From positions 1 to 25,807 of the forward strand of contig WRJU01000248.1 in assembly GCA_009778425.1 (NCBI GenBank): a stretch of 25,807 nt of DNA, written 5' to 3'. The notes below the pieces were generated by a model that was not told the origin of the DNA, searched no databases, and was given only the letters and a program-made list of their open reading frames with translations. Positions 1-8,211 of this stretch are shown here, piece after piece. The stretch comes from Pseudomonadota bacterium (GTDB taxonomy: Bacteria; Pseudomonadota; Gammaproteobacteria; Burkholderiales; Rhodocyclaceae). Position 1 is the stretch's first letter, and the number at the start of each line of letters is the position of its first letter. The position numbers were made by a program, and so were the translations under genes.

Positions 1-1014
1 CACGGCGTCAAGCTCTACGTGCGGCGCGTCTTTATCATGGATGACGCTGAAAAACTCATGCCGCTCTATCTGCGCTTCGTGCGCGGGGTCGTCGATTCCG
101 CCGATCTTCCTTTGAATATCTCGCGCGAAATCCTCCAGGAATCGAAAGATATAGACGCCATCCGCCAGGGTTGCGCCAAGAAAGTGCTTGGCCTGCTGGA
201 GGGTCTTGCCGAGAGCGAGGAAGCGGCGGAGAAGGAAAAATACGCCGCCTTCTGGAAGGAATTCGGGCGTGTGCTCAAGGAAGGCGTGGGCGAGGACTTC
301 GCCAACAAGGAAAGAATCGCCGCCTTGCTGCGGTTCGCGTCCACCCATGCTGATACAACCGATGAAACCGTCTCATTGAAGGACTACATTGCGCGGATGA
401 AGGAAGGGCAGGAGAAGATTTACTACGTGACTGCCGAGAGTTTCAATGCCGCGCGCAACAGCCCGCACCTCGAAATTTTCCGCAAGAAAGGCATCGAAGT
501 CCTGCTGCTCTCGGATCGCGTCGATGAATGGGTGACGGGCAACCTCACCGAATTCGACGGTAAACCGCTCGTTTCTGTCGCGCGTGGTGGGCTTGATCTT
601 GGCAAGCTTGAAGACGAGGCCGAGAAGAAAGAAGCCGAGCAGGCTGCCAACGAATACAAGCCTTTGCTCGAAAAAATGAAAGCCAGCCTCGGCGAGCGGG
701 TCAAGGAAGTGCGCGTCACGCTCCGCCTCACCGATTCCCCGGCCTGCCTCGTCGCCGACGAGCACGACCTCGGCATGAACCTGGGCCGCATCCTCAAATC
801 AGCGGGGCAAGATGCCCCAAACTCCAAGCCCATCCTTGAGATCAACCCGCATCACCCGGCAGTGCTGCGGCTCAAGGCCGAAGAAAAACAGTTTGACGAT
901 TGGGCGGCAGTGCTCTTCGACCAGGCTTTGCTTGCCGAAGGCGGCACACTCGATGATCCGGCAAGTTTCGTGAAGAGGATCAACCAGTTGATGCTGGCGG
1001 TGAGCGGCGCGTAA
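1..1014 (+). CDS. htpG: Chaperone protein HtpG (Hsp90), 3' part; 5' end outside window
   Basis: This is the last 337 residues of a bacterial Hsp90 chaperone, an ATP-dependent cytosolic dimer that helps fold client proteins. The reading frame is open from base 1, where it reads HGVKLYVRRVFIMDD, so the GTG at base 19 is internal and not a start. The diagnostic middle-domain stretch VRGVVDSADLPLNISREILQ is clear, followed by the C-terminal dimerisation domain ending in a TAA stop. The family is usually about 630 residues, so the N-terminal ATPase domain lies to the left of the window. It is convergent with mogA, with only 31 bases between the two stops. Nothing links it functionally to the nitrate genes; it is most likely a housekeeping neighbour. 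The identification is very secure. Confidence 0.97.
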   Translation, partial: HGVKLYVRRVFIMDDAEKLMPLYLRFVRGVVDSADLPLNISREILQESKDIDAIRQGCAKKVLGLLEGLAESEEAAEKEKYAAFWKEFGRVLKEGVGEDFANKERIAALLRFASTHADTTDETVSLKDYIARMKEGQEKIYYVTAESFNAARNSPHLEIFRKKGIEVLLLSDRVDEWVTGNLTEFDGKPLVSVARGGLDLGKLEDEAEKKEAEQAANEYKPLLEKMKASLGERVKEVRVTLRLTDSPACLVADEHDLGMNLGRILKSAGQDAPNSKPILEINPHHPAVLRLKAEEKQFDDWAAVLFDQALLAEGGTLDDPASFVKRINQLMLAVSGA

Positions 1015-1022
1015 GCGTTAGG

Positions 1023-1047
1023 CGGGGTTGCCGATTTCCCCGGTTTT
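1023..1047 (+). terminator. Weak candidate intrinsic terminator after htpG
   Basis: A short GC stem, CGGGG at 1023-1027 pairing with CCCCG at 1038-1042 around a 10-base loop, is followed by G and four Ts. It lies directly after the htpG stop and touches the mogA stop codon. The stem has only five pairs, so this is a tentative call. Confidence 0.3.
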
Positions 1048-1591
1048 ACCCGCGCCTCGCACCGACCGGACGAAAAGACGCGCAGAAATCCGGGTGGGTT
1101 TCGAGGTATGGGCCGCCGATGAGGTCGATGCAGTAGGGTACGGCGGGGAAGACGGCATGGAGGCATTCGGCGATGGCCGCCGGTTTGCCGGGCAGGTTGA
1201 TGATGAGGCTCTGACCCCGGATGCCAGCCGTCTGCCGGGAGAGAATCGCTGTCGGGACGGAGGCGAGCGAGACTGAACGCATCTGTTCGCCGAAGCCCGG
1301 CAACATCTTGGAACAAACCTTTTCAGTGGCTTCCGGCGTGACATCGCGCAGAGCCGGGCCGGTTCCGCCGGTGGTGATGATGAGGCAGCACCCTTCGCGG
1401 TCGCTGAGTTCCCGTAGCGTGGCTTCGATCAGCACTTCATCGTCGGAGATGATGCGGGCGATGGCTTCCCAGGCACCTTTGATCGCCAGGGTGAGCCAGT
1501 CGCGGATGGCTGGGCCGCCCTTGTCTTCGTATTCGCCCTGGCTGGCTCGGTCGGAAATGGTGAGGATGCCGATGCGGATGTCGTTATTCAT
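1046..1591 (-). CDS. mogA: Molybdopterin adenylyltransferase MogA
   Basis: MogA activates molybdopterin by adenylylation (MPT plus ATP gives MPT-AMP) in the cytosol, just before MoeA inserts molybdate. The 181-residue protein starts MNNDIRIGILTISDRASQGE, the typical MogA/MoaB N-terminus. It contains the family signature TTGGTGPALRDVTPEAT around residues 72-88 and a proline-rich GKPAAIAECL segment near the C-terminus. Length is close to E. coli MogA (195). It is the last gene of the long - strand array, 15 bases after ccsA, and is separated from the other Moco genes (moaACDE, mobBA, moeA) by nrfHA and ccsBA. MoaB is a close relative, but the length and the absence of any other MogA in the window favour MogA. 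Confidence 0.93.
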   Translation of the reverse strand: MNNDIRIGILTISDRASQGEYEDKGGPAIRDWLTLAIKGAWEAIARIISDDEVLIEATLRELSDREGCCLIITTGGTGPALRDVTPEATEKVCSKMLPGFGEQMRSVSLASVPTAILSRQTAGIRGQSLIINLPGKPAAIAECLHAVFPAVPYCIDLIGGPYLETHPDFCASFRPVGARRG

Positions 1592-1606
1592 ACAGGAAAC
1601 CGTTCG

Positions 1607-2401
1607 TCAGGAATAGAGATGCAGGCTGCTTCCGGGGAGGAGGGCTGTACCGAACCAGCATAGCAGCAACAGGAGAAAGGCGGCAAGGAGCGTCCAGATG
1701 ACGAGATTATCTTTCCGGCTCTGGTGTCGCAGGTGGATGTAGACGAGGTAGGCTGCGCCGGTAATGAAGGCGAGAGTCTCTTTGGGGTCCCACGACCAGT
1801 AGTGGCCCCACGCTTCTTTGGCCCAGATTGCGCCGAGCAAGAGCCCCAGTACGAGGAAGCCGAAGCCGATGTAGACGAGGTTGTCGGTAAAGGCGAGCAG
1901 ATCGTGGTCGTCGCTGCTTTTCCTGCGCCGGACGAGCAGTGCGCCAGCGGCAAGCGTGGCAACGCCGAAGAGGGCGTAGGCGATGATGTAGATGATGACG
2001 TGCGGGATGAAGAAAAAGCTTTGCAGGGCGGGCATCAGTGCGATGGAGTGGATTTCCGGCTTCAGCAGGTTGACGACGGTGAATGCCGTTGCCGCAATAG
2101 CCGACAGGAGCAGTAACCACGGGTAGTTCCAGCGGCGGTAGATGACGTATCCGGCAAGGATCATGAAAAGGGCGTACCAGAGCCGGGTTTCGCCCATCGT
2201 GCGTAACGGCGGGCGCGACAGGGCGTTCCAGAACGCAATGATGAAGGCGGAGAAGAGGGCGATGCCGATGATCGCCAGCGCGTCGGCCATATAGCCGAAA
2301 CGGGGCGATTGGGCGCGACGACAGGCGAGCAGACCGGCGGCGAGCCAGCACAGGGCGGCGGGGAGCGCGATGAAGGGGAATTCGTTCCAACTCAGGCTCA
2401 T
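1607..2401 (-). CDS. ccsA: Cytochrome c biogenesis protein CcsA (ResC-like), system II heme handling
   Basis: This integral membrane protein of 264 residues belongs to the CcsA/CcmC/CcmF heme-handling superfamily. With CcsB/ResB it forms the system II cytochrome c synthetase, which exports heme and attaches it to CXXCH motifs at the outer face of the membrane. The tryptophan-rich WWD segment is present as WGHYWSWDPKETLAF (about residues 203-217), flanked by several hydrophobic helices. Conserved His residues that could ligand heme occur before and after it. The gene overlaps ccsB by four bases, which indicates translational coupling. Together the two resemble a split form of NrfI, the CcsBA fusion encoded with nrfHA in epsilonproteobacteria. 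Its place directly after nrfHA suggests a role in maturing NrfA, which is inference. Confidence 0.93.
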   Translation of the reverse strand: MSLSWNEFPFIALPAALCWLAAGLLACRRAQSPRFGYMADALAIIGIALFSAFIIAFWNALSRPPLRTMGETRLWYALFMILAGYVIYRRWNYPWLLLLSAIAATAFTVVNLLKPEIHSIALMPALQSFFFIPHVIIYIIAYALFGVATLAAGALLVRRRKSSDDHDLLAFTDNLVYIGFGFLVLGLLLGAIWAKEAWGHYWSWDPKETLAFITGAAYLVYIHLRHQSRKDNLVIWTLLAAFLLLLLCWFGTALLPGSSLHLYS

Positions 2402-3663
2402 TTTGCGACCCTCCGCCTACTTGCGCCGTTCCATGCCAGCAGAAGCGCGCCGATCGCCATGAGACCCATGCCGATCCGGACGGGTAGCAGCCAGGGGTCA
2501 TAGACCAGTTCCATTTCGCTCCAGTGGGACATTTTTCCAAGCTCGGTCTCATAGCCGTACTGGTAGATCATCCAGCCGCCGATTGAAACGGGTTTGTTGA
2601 CCTCCAATATGGTGTTGAAGGCGATGCCGTCTTTCGGGATGACAGTGATGTTCGAGGCGTAGCGTTTGGGTTCTGCTTGCGTCATGGTGAGGAGATGACG
2701 GTCGTCCAGGGGCAGCGCCGAGAAGAACTCGGAAATGTTGCCGCCAGCGGAAATCCAGCCCGTTTTAGTCTTTCCGGTGAGAAGGTTGCGGGCGGTGATT
2801 TTTGCGGCAGGGGTAGATTCGGGCATTGGATTTAAGTGGTATTCGCCATTAACGAATACGGCAGTATGCAGGTACTCGTCGAGCGTGATCTCCCAATCGC
2901 CGATGCGCCCTTTGGGGCGTTTGGGGTCGATCTGAAAGAAATCTTTCGCGTTTGCGGGTTTGTGTTTTTTTTCGGGCTGAGCGCTGGGAGTCGCCTCACG
3001 GTCAATAATGGTCAGATTTGGTGGGTATTCTTCCATCGTGAATCTGTTGAGGGTGATGGCGATGGGGAGTTCCAGAGCTTTGCCAGCCTTGTTGAAAACG
3101 CGCCATTCGGTTTCCCCAATATCCACGTGCATGACGACTCGCATCATGTCCGCCGCGCCAAATCCGGCTGAGGCGAGGAATATCCATAGTCCCAGGTGGT
3201 TGCAGAGAAAAGTGATGTCCCGCCGGGAAAAGCGCAGCAAACGTTTGAGGGTGGTGAGCCCCAGGGCGATGAGCGTCATGGTGTACAGGAGCACAAAAGG
3301 CCACGAGGACGTGACCATCCTGAATCCGAGACGGGAGGCGAGATCGGGCGACTGCGATGGCAGCCTGGGAAGCTGCGGGGTCAGTTCCATGTAGAGGCCG
3401 AGGAAGAGCAGCGCCACGGTGAGCGCGATGGACAGCGGAATGCCCGCAATCCAACGCACGATCTGATTATTTTGAAAGCGGGTGCCGAGGGCGATCAGCC
3501 CAATCAGAACCGCGAGGGCGATGAGGTTTGCCGGGTAGTGCAGAAGACCGAAATCGAAATGGCCGACGGTCAGTTGTAGCAGAAAGCCGACCAAGGCAAT
3601 GCCCGTGACGAGCAGGGCGGCTTCCGGGTATCCCCACGGGAATTGCCAGAGTTTTCTTGTCAT
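2398..3663 (-). CDS. ccsB: Cytochrome c biogenesis protein CcsB/ResB (NrfI N-terminal-half-like)
   Basis: A 421-residue ResB/Ccs1-family membrane protein, the partner of CcsA in system II cytochrome c synthesis. It has three or four N-terminal membrane helices (about residues 15-35, 43-60, 70-92 and 120-140), a large periplasmic domain (about 165-380) and a last helix near 388-410. The end of the periplasmic domain, GWMIYQYGYETELGKMSHWS followed by YDPWLLPVRIGMGLMAIGA, resembles the corresponding part of fused NrfI/CcsBA proteins. It starts with ATG at 3663 with no purine-rich ribosome site, because the bases just upstream are C-rich, so initiation may be weak. It lies 122 bases after nrfA, with a terminator between, and overlaps ccsA by four bases. 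Family assignment is firm; a dedicated role for NrfA is inferred. Confidence 0.9.
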   Translation of the reverse strand: MTRKLWQFPWGYPEAALLVTGIALVGFLLQLTVGHFDFGLLHYPANLIALAVLIGLIALGTRFQNNQIVRWIAGIPLSIALTVALLFLGLYMELTPQLPRLPSQSPDLASRLGFRMVTSSWPFVLLYTMTLIALGLTTLKRLLRFSRRDITFLCNHLGLWIFLASAGFGAADMMRVVMHVDIGETEWRVFNKAGKALELPIAITLNRFTMEEYPPNLTIIDREATPSAQPEKKHKPANAKDFFQIDPKRPKGRIGDWEITLDEYLHTAVFVNGEYHLNPMPESTPAAKITARNLLTGKTKTGWISAGGNISEFFSALPLDDRHLLTMTQAEPKRYASNITVIPKDGIAFNTILEVNKPVSIGGWMIYQYGYETELGKMSHWSEMELVYDPWLLPVRIGMGLMAIGALLLAWNGASRRRVAK

Positions 3664-3719
3664 GGAATGGGCGTGTAGGGGGGCTGGGAGAGGGGTAAAT
3701 TCATTGTTTTTGACGACGG

Positions 3720-3749
3720 AAAAGAATACCCGCCTTTCGGCGGGTATTC
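3720..3749 (-). terminator. Intrinsic terminator downstream of nrfA
   Basis: A perfect 11-base-pair stem (3724-3734 with 3739-3749) encloses a four-base loop that reads GAAA in the - strand transcript, a GNRA tetraloop. It is followed by UUUUCC. No T-run follows it on the + strand, so it acts on - strand transcripts. It lies 36 bases after the nrfA stop and before ccsB, so it should reduce or end transcription between nrfHA and ccsBA-mogA. Confidence 0.85.
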
Positions 3750-3785
3750 ATGACTGCCTATCAAGGAAGGACAATCGCTGCTTCT

Positions 3786-5480
3786 TTAATTTTGAAGCGC
3801 GTTGGCGTCCGTCACGTTTTTGTATTGATTCAGCAGGTCGGGATCCGACAGCTTGCCTTTGGCCTTGGCTTGCTCGATCCAGCCGGGGACGACCGTCTTC
3901 ATGAACTCAATCTTGTCAGCTTTGAGTTTGTCCATGTTGAGACCGATGAAGGCTTGCGCATCTGCCTTTTTCCAGTGAGCGAGGTCAGGCATCGGAGGAA
4001 CAGGGACTTCGTACTTGGTGAGCAGCTTTTGCACTTCGATCTGCGCGAGCAGGCTCTTGTCGAGGGCATGCGAGAGGATACGCGCTGTTTCAACCGGCGC
4101 ATGGAAGGAAGCGCCGTGAGAGGCAACGCCCATGTCCCAACGCCAGCCAGCCTCACGGAGCAGTTGATGCACCGGCTTGATCTCTGCGCTGTCGGCAGTC
4201 ACCTTTCCACTATCCAGCAGCACCTTCGTCAGGATGTGCGCTTTGGTGAGTTCAGTTTCGACGCGGTCGCGTATCTCAAGGATCTTGTCCTGATTGTCAT
4301 AGACGTAACCCTTGAGCTTTTCCTCGCTGTCGCGGTGACAGTTCTGGCAGACCCTGGCGACGTTCTTGAGCGGGCTCATGATCTGGTGGTCGGTGTACTT
4401 GACGCCGCCCTCAGATACGTAAGGCAAGTGGCAGTCGGCGCACGAAACACCGCGCTTGCCGTGTGTACCCATGGCCCAAAGCTCATAGTCCGGATGTTGC
4501 GCCTTGAGCATTGGAGCCTTGCTCAATGCGTGTACCCAGTCTTTGTACGGCTGAGCGTTTTCGCCGAAAATAGGCTGGTCATAGTACTTTTCCATCTGCT
4601 CGACGCTGATGAAGGGGTCGCCTTCTTTCTTCCAATTGCCCAAATCCCATGGGAACGTCAGGTACTTGCCATCACCTTCGCCGAAATAGTACTCGACGTG
4701 GCATTGGGCGCAGACGAGGGAACGCATTTCATTCGGGGTGGCCTTGGTGATGTCCCTGCCGCCACGTTTGAAGGCTTCGACCAAGGCCGGACGGGAGATG
4801 TTGAGAGCCATCGTCTTGGGATCATGGCAATCCGCGCAACCCAGAGGATTCACGATTTCTGGCCCAAGTTCGCTCCACTTGGAACTGTAGTATTTCCCAA
4901 GGCCGATTTCCTGCATTACGCGCGGCACGTCCGGGCTCTTGCAGGTCCAGCAGGTTCCGGGCTGAAGGTCCTTGTTGTCACCGACGCCAGGTGCACCCGT
5001 ACGCAAGGATTTGCGCATGTCGTAGAGCGTGTACCAGTGACCGCGCGGGGCGGAGTAATCACGGGAGAACGCGTATCCGGCCCAGAGCACGACCATGTTC
5101 GGTCGACTTTCCAGCACGTCTTCAGGAGCATTGCCGAGATACTTGCTCTTGTAGTCCGTTTCCCGGGTTTTCTGCCAGGTGCTGTATTCCCGTGGGTAAT
5201 TGACTCCCCACACATCGTTGTGAGCATCGATGCCAGGCGTGGTTTTGGCGATTTCCACTTTCATCTTGTCGTGATCTTTGGACGGTTCCTTGGAAGGAAC
5301 GAAAGTGGGCTTGACGCTGGCGATCTCTACCCTCTTGTTGTTGAAGACGGAAGCAACTTCCGCGCGTTTCTCCGTGATACCGGCTGCGAGCAGCCCGAGC
5401 ACGAAGACAACGACCAAGGCGACGAGAAAAATAAGCCAGCCGACGAAGGGGCTGCGTTTGGTTTCACCAGGGTTACTCAT
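3786..5480 (-). CDS. nrfA: Cytochrome c nitrite reductase catalytic subunit NrfA (pentaheme, ammonia-forming)
   Basis: NrfA reduces nitrite to ammonium with six electrons in the periplasm. The 564-residue protein has five heme sites: CWTCK at 177-181, CADCH at 215-219, CAQCH at 257-261, CADCH at 347-351 and CQNCH at 378-382. The first, CXXCK, is the catalytic heme with lysine as axial ligand. Tyr in CHVEYYF (about 264-265) and Lys326, Gln328 and His329 in MLKAQHPDYE match the known active-site and calcium-binding region. Residues 14-35 form one hydrophobic helix, either an uncleaved anchor or a signal sequence. It is longer than E. coli NrfA (478), mainly at the N-terminus. A GGGAG ribosome site precedes ATG at 5480. 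It follows nrfH by 51 bases. Its CXXCK site needs a specialised heme lyase, which fits the CcsBA genes next door. Confidence 0.97.
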   Translation of the reverse strand: MSNPGETKRSPFVGWLIFLVALVVVFVLGLLAAGITEKRAEVASVFNNKRVEIASVKPTFVPSKEPSKDHDKMKVEIAKTTPGIDAHNDVWGVNYPREYSTWQKTRETDYKSKYLGNAPEDVLESRPNMVVLWAGYAFSRDYSAPRGHWYTLYDMRKSLRTGAPGVGDNKDLQPGTCWTCKSPDVPRVMQEIGLGKYYSSKWSELGPEIVNPLGCADCHDPKTMALNISRPALVEAFKRGGRDITKATPNEMRSLVCAQCHVEYYFGEGDGKYLTFPWDLGNWKKEGDPFISVEQMEKYYDQPIFGENAQPYKDWVHALSKAPMLKAQHPDYELWAMGTHGKRGVSCADCHLPYVSEGGVKYTDHQIMSPLKNVARVCQNCHRDSEEKLKGYVYDNQDKILEIRDRVETELTKAHILTKVLLDSGKVTADSAEIKPVHQLLREAGWRWDMGVASHGASFHAPVETARILSHALDKSLLAQIEVQKLLTKYEVPVPPMPDLAHWKKADAQAFIGLNMDKLKADKIEFMKTVVPGWIEQAKAKGKLSDPDLLNQYKNVTDANALQN

Positions 5481-5531
5481 GATGTCATACTCCCTTTGAG
5501 ACGAAGAGTCCTACCGTGTTGCCACGTTATG

Positions 5532-6140
5532 CTACTTTAATATGTTCTTGAGCCAGTCCGGCACGGGCGAAGCGGGCGGCACGGGCACGTTGGCGGCGTC
5601 TGGCGCTGAAGCCAATCCGCTGATCTTGGTATGCGGAACAAACCTGTGGCAGTCCCAGCAAGCCTTGTCATCGTTATGCCTGAAGTCAGTGATCGTTGCC
5701 TTGCCCACTCTCACGAATTCCAAGGTGAGCTGGGTATGGCAACGGACGCAGTTGCTCTGGATGACTTTCGCTGCGCCCGCGAGCGGTCGCGGGGCGGTCG
5801 GCACGTTATTTGTGAGGAGCACGGCGGCGTGATGAAGCCCATCTTTCGCTTCAAACAACAGTCCAGCCAGTTTGTTGTATTGCGGGACGTGGCAGTCCTT
5901 GCAATTTGTCCACTTCGAGTGCGAACTCCTTTCCCACGACTTGTAGGCGGCGGACATGATATGGCAGTTGACACAGGCGGCGGGATCATCGCTGAGATAT
6001 GAGAATATCCGCGCTGTATACATGCTGTAGAGACCAAGCCCCGCTGCAACCCCGCCAAGCAAAAATAGCGGGATGACGAGCTTGTTCGGTATGGCATTGA
6101 GAATGCCCTTGAAAAAACCACAAGACGACTGCTCGGACAT
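5532..6140 (-). CDS. nrfH: Tetraheme quinol dehydrogenase NrfH
   Basis: NrfH takes electrons from membrane quinols and passes them to NrfA; the two form a complex on the periplasmic side. The 202-residue protein has one N-terminal membrane helix (about 20-42) and four heme sites: CVNCH at 56-60, CKDCH at 80-84, CVRCH at 131-135 and CWDCH at 161-165. Met62, in CVNCHIM, matches the methionine that ligands heme 1 in characterised NrfH. The C-terminus adds a proline-rich tail of about 25 residues. A strong AAAGGAGG ribosome site lies just upstream of the ATG. A second NapC/NirT-family protein (napC) exists in the window, but direct linkage to nrfA makes NrfH the clear call here. Confidence 0.95.
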   Translation of the reverse strand: MSEQSSCGFFKGILNAIPNKLVIPLFLLGGVAAGLGLYSMYTARIFSYLSDDPAACVNCHIMSAAYKSWERSSHSKWTNCKDCHVPQYNKLAGLLFEAKDGLHHAAVLLTNNVPTAPRPLAGAAKVIQSNCVRCHTQLTLEFVRVGKATITDFRHNDDKACWDCHRFVPHTKISGLASAPDAANVPVPPASPVPDWLKNILK

Positions 6141-6332
6141 GTGACCCTCCTTTCATGACTGGCTCACCATCGAGTTTTGCCGGAAGCACAAGAAAAAGCA
6201 CCGAGTTGCAGGAACAAAACCGATGCTTCGTTGTCTTAGGCTCCCTTCCCTGTCAGGATGAACCAGAACTTTTTTTTGACCTTACTCCTTTGTTTGTGAA
6301 GATGCAAAGGGCCATGCTAAATTTTCGCTATA
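6141..6332 (-). promoter_or_regulatory. Leader region between moeA and nrfH, likely nrfHA promoter region
   Basis: This 192-base gap is the longest within the - strand array. It holds an AT-rich stretch right at the moeA stop (around 6320-6342), a weak CCTTTG / CAAAGG inverted repeat (6287-6292 with 6305-6310), a run of eight As in the transcript (near 6271) and the AAAGGAGG ribosome site of nrfH. No convincing FNR or NarL/NarP site is visible. That nrfH has its own promoter here is inference from gap length and base composition. Confidence 0.35.
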
Positions 6333-7613
6333 TTATTTTTCCGTATCTGGCAAGTGTTGCCAGGAGGCGACTTCCAGAAGCTGCGCTTGCGCGATTTCGT
6401 CCGTGGCGAGGCCGTTGCGCTCGCTTGGAGCCACGAGCAGGGCATCTGCGCGCGCCATGGCAAGGATGTCGCCGCTGCTCTGTGACGCGATGGGCGTTGC
6501 CACGTAGGCTCCCGATGTGTCGCGGGAGAGCGTTGCACGAATGAACTCTGTCCGGCCTGATTTGGATTTGACTGCTTGAGCCAGACGGACGGGGATCGTG
6601 CGGCGGAACAGGCGGCGATGCCCCATGAGGCGGCGCAGCGCGGGCAGGACGAATTGCTCGAAGCAGACCATGCTGGAGACGGGGTTGCCGGGCAGGCAGA
6701 ACACGAGGGTGTGTTCCGAAGTGCCGAACGCTACAGGGTGGCCGGGGCGCATTTCGACACGCCAGAAGCGCATGGTGACGCCCAGGGCAGCGAGCGTGGG
6801 GCGCACATAATCGTAATCGCCGACGGAGGTTCCGCCGGAGATAAGCAATACGTCGTATTCAAGCCCGCGTTCGATGAAACGGGTCAGTTCGTCCGGATTG
6901 TCGTGGGCGATGCCGAGAAGCGCGGACTCTATGCCCAGGGCTTGCACCTGCGCCATGAGGACATGGCTGTTGGAGTCTGGGATTTTGCGAGGGTCGAACG
7001 GCTCATCCAAGGCTTCGAGTTCGTCGCCGTTCGACAGGATGGCGACGCGCGGTTTGCGAACCACTTTGACTTTGGCCCGCTTGACCGTAGCCAGCACGCC
7101 GACCGTGGCGGGGGTGATTTCTTCTCCAACTTGCAGGACGACATCGCCCTGGCGCATGCTCTCGCCGCGCAGGCGAATGTCCGTCGCCGGTTTGGTGGGG
7201 ACGAGAAATTCGGCTTTACCGTTTTCCAGTGCTCGGGTGTCTTCCACACGGACGACGGTATCCGCACCGGGGGGCAGCGGCGCGCCAGTCATGATTCTGG
7301 AGCACTGGCCGGGTTGAAGGGAAAAACGGGGCATGTCACCCGCCTTGATGTCTTCGATGACTTGCAGTGTCCGAGGGAGTTCAGTGAGGTCGGCGGCGCG
7401 CACGGCGTAGCCGTCCATCGCGGAAACGTCGTAGGGCGGCAGGTCACGATTGGCGAGTACTTCTTCGGCAAGCGCCCGGCCAAGCGCCTGCGCGAGCTCG
7501 ATTTCCTCCGCCTCCAAGGGAATGATCCTGTCGAGGATGCAGGCTTGCGCTTCCGGGACGGGCAGGCCGATAGCTATGCTGGGTTCTTGCGGGGTTTCGA
7601 TGGGTGGGTTCAT
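6333..7613 (-). CDS. moeA: Molybdopterin molybdenumtransferase MoeA
   Basis: MoeA inserts molybdate into adenylylated molybdopterin, giving Mo-MPT. The 426-residue product starts MNPPIETPQEPS at the ATG at 7613. An in-frame ATG further upstream (7700) would run deep into mobA and add 29 residues that do not look like MoeA. Family landmarks are LPPYDVSAMDGYAVRAADL, the GAPLPPGADTVVRVED segment, the catalytic-domain SNGDEL and ISGGTSVGDYDYV motifs, and CLPGNPVSSMVCFEQFVLP. Length matches E. coli MoeA (411). The start lies seven bases after the mobA stop, so it is part of the moa-mob-moe block. Its product feeds MobA and then NapA. Confidence 0.95.
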   Translation of the reverse strand: MNPPIETPQEPSIAIGLPVPEAQACILDRIIPLEAEEIELAQALGRALAEEVLANRDLPPYDVSAMDGYAVRAADLTELPRTLQVIEDIKAGDMPRFSLQPGQCSRIMTGAPLPPGADTVVRVEDTRALENGKAEFLVPTKPATDIRLRGESMRQGDVVLQVGEEITPATVGVLATVKRAKVKVVRKPRVAILSNGDELEALDEPFDPRKIPDSNSHVLMAQVQALGIESALLGIAHDNPDELTRFIERGLEYDVLLISGGTSVGDYDYVRPTLAALGVTMRFWRVEMRPGHPVAFGTSEHTLVFCLPGNPVSSMVCFEQFVLPALRRLMGHRRLFRRTIPVRLAQAVKSKSGRTEFIRATLSRDTSGAYVATPIASQSSGDILAMARADALLVAPSERNGLATDEIAQAQLLEVASWQHLPDTEK

Positions 7614-7620
7614 GGTGCTT

Positions 7621-8211
7621 TCAGTTTCCAAAGTGCCGTAGTGCTTTTGCGGCGTCTTCCGGGGTATCAACGTCGATGAAGCTACGAAGCTCCTTGTCAA
7701 TATCGGCCAGATGGCGCTCGTCGATACGGCAGGTGGTCAGGAATGGGAGTGCCGCGAACAGGCCGGGCTTTCCGGGGCGGGCCAGTATGTCGCGCAGCGT
7801 GGGTAGGGCCGAGGCGGCGTAGAACGCCGTGAGCGGGTAGGCTTGTCCATCAATGACGGGCACAACGGCCTGGTGTCCGGAGCGATTGGCGGCCAGCCGC
7901 TCAATGACTTCCGGCTGCAGGTAGGGCATGTCCGCAGCCACGGCAAAGACCCAAGGGGTCGTGGCGTGTTGCAGCCCCGCGCACAGTCCGGCGAGCGGCC
8001 CGGCTCCGGGGATTTCGTCGCAGACTTGCGGCACATCGATGTCGTCGCGGGGATGCTGGACGCTGACCAGTACCGTGGAAAAAAGCGCCCGCGTCAAGTC
8101 GAGCATGCGTTGGAGCAGGCTTTGCCCGCCGAGTTGCAGGGAAAGTTTTTCGCGCCCCATCCGGCGAGAATCGCCTCCTGCGAAAATCAGCGCCGTACAG
8201 TCCGAAATCAT
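7621..8211 (-). CDS. mobA: Molybdenum cofactor guanylyltransferase MobA
   Basis: MobA transfers GMP from GTP to Mo-MPT to form the bis-MGD cofactor needed by NapA. The 196-residue protein begins MISDCTALIFAGGDSRRMGR, the nucleotide-binding signature of MobA, and continues with DLTRALFSTVLVSV and the metal-binding region FAVAADMPYLQPE. The ATG at 8211 overlaps the mobB stop by four bases (ATGA), which supports this start over a longer frame beginning at 8301. It lies between mobB and moeA in a Moco block. bis-MGD is specific to DMSO-reductase-family enzymes such as NapA, so the context fits. Confidence 0.95.
   Translation of the reverse strand: MISDCTALIFAGGDSRRMGREKLSLQLGGQSLLQRMLDLTRALFSTVLVSVQHPRDDIDVPQVCDEIPGAGPLAGLCAGLQHATTPWVFAVAADMPYLQPEVIERLAANRSGHQAVVPVIDGQAYPLTAFYAASALPTLRDILARPGKPGLFAALPFLTTCRIDERHLADIDKELRSFIDVDTPEDAAKALRHFGN

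Noticed and set aside
3750..5540. A 596-codon open frame on the + strand opposite nrfA
   Set aside because: It is the antisense of a gene with five heme motifs and NrfA active-site residues; the + strand frame has no domain pattern and no credible ribosome site.
6287..6310. Possible FNR-like site upstream of nrfH (TTTGCATCTTCACAAA on the - strand)
   Set aside because: Only the outer bases are symmetric; it lacks the TTGAT and ATCAA half-sites, so it is too far from consensus to report as an operator.
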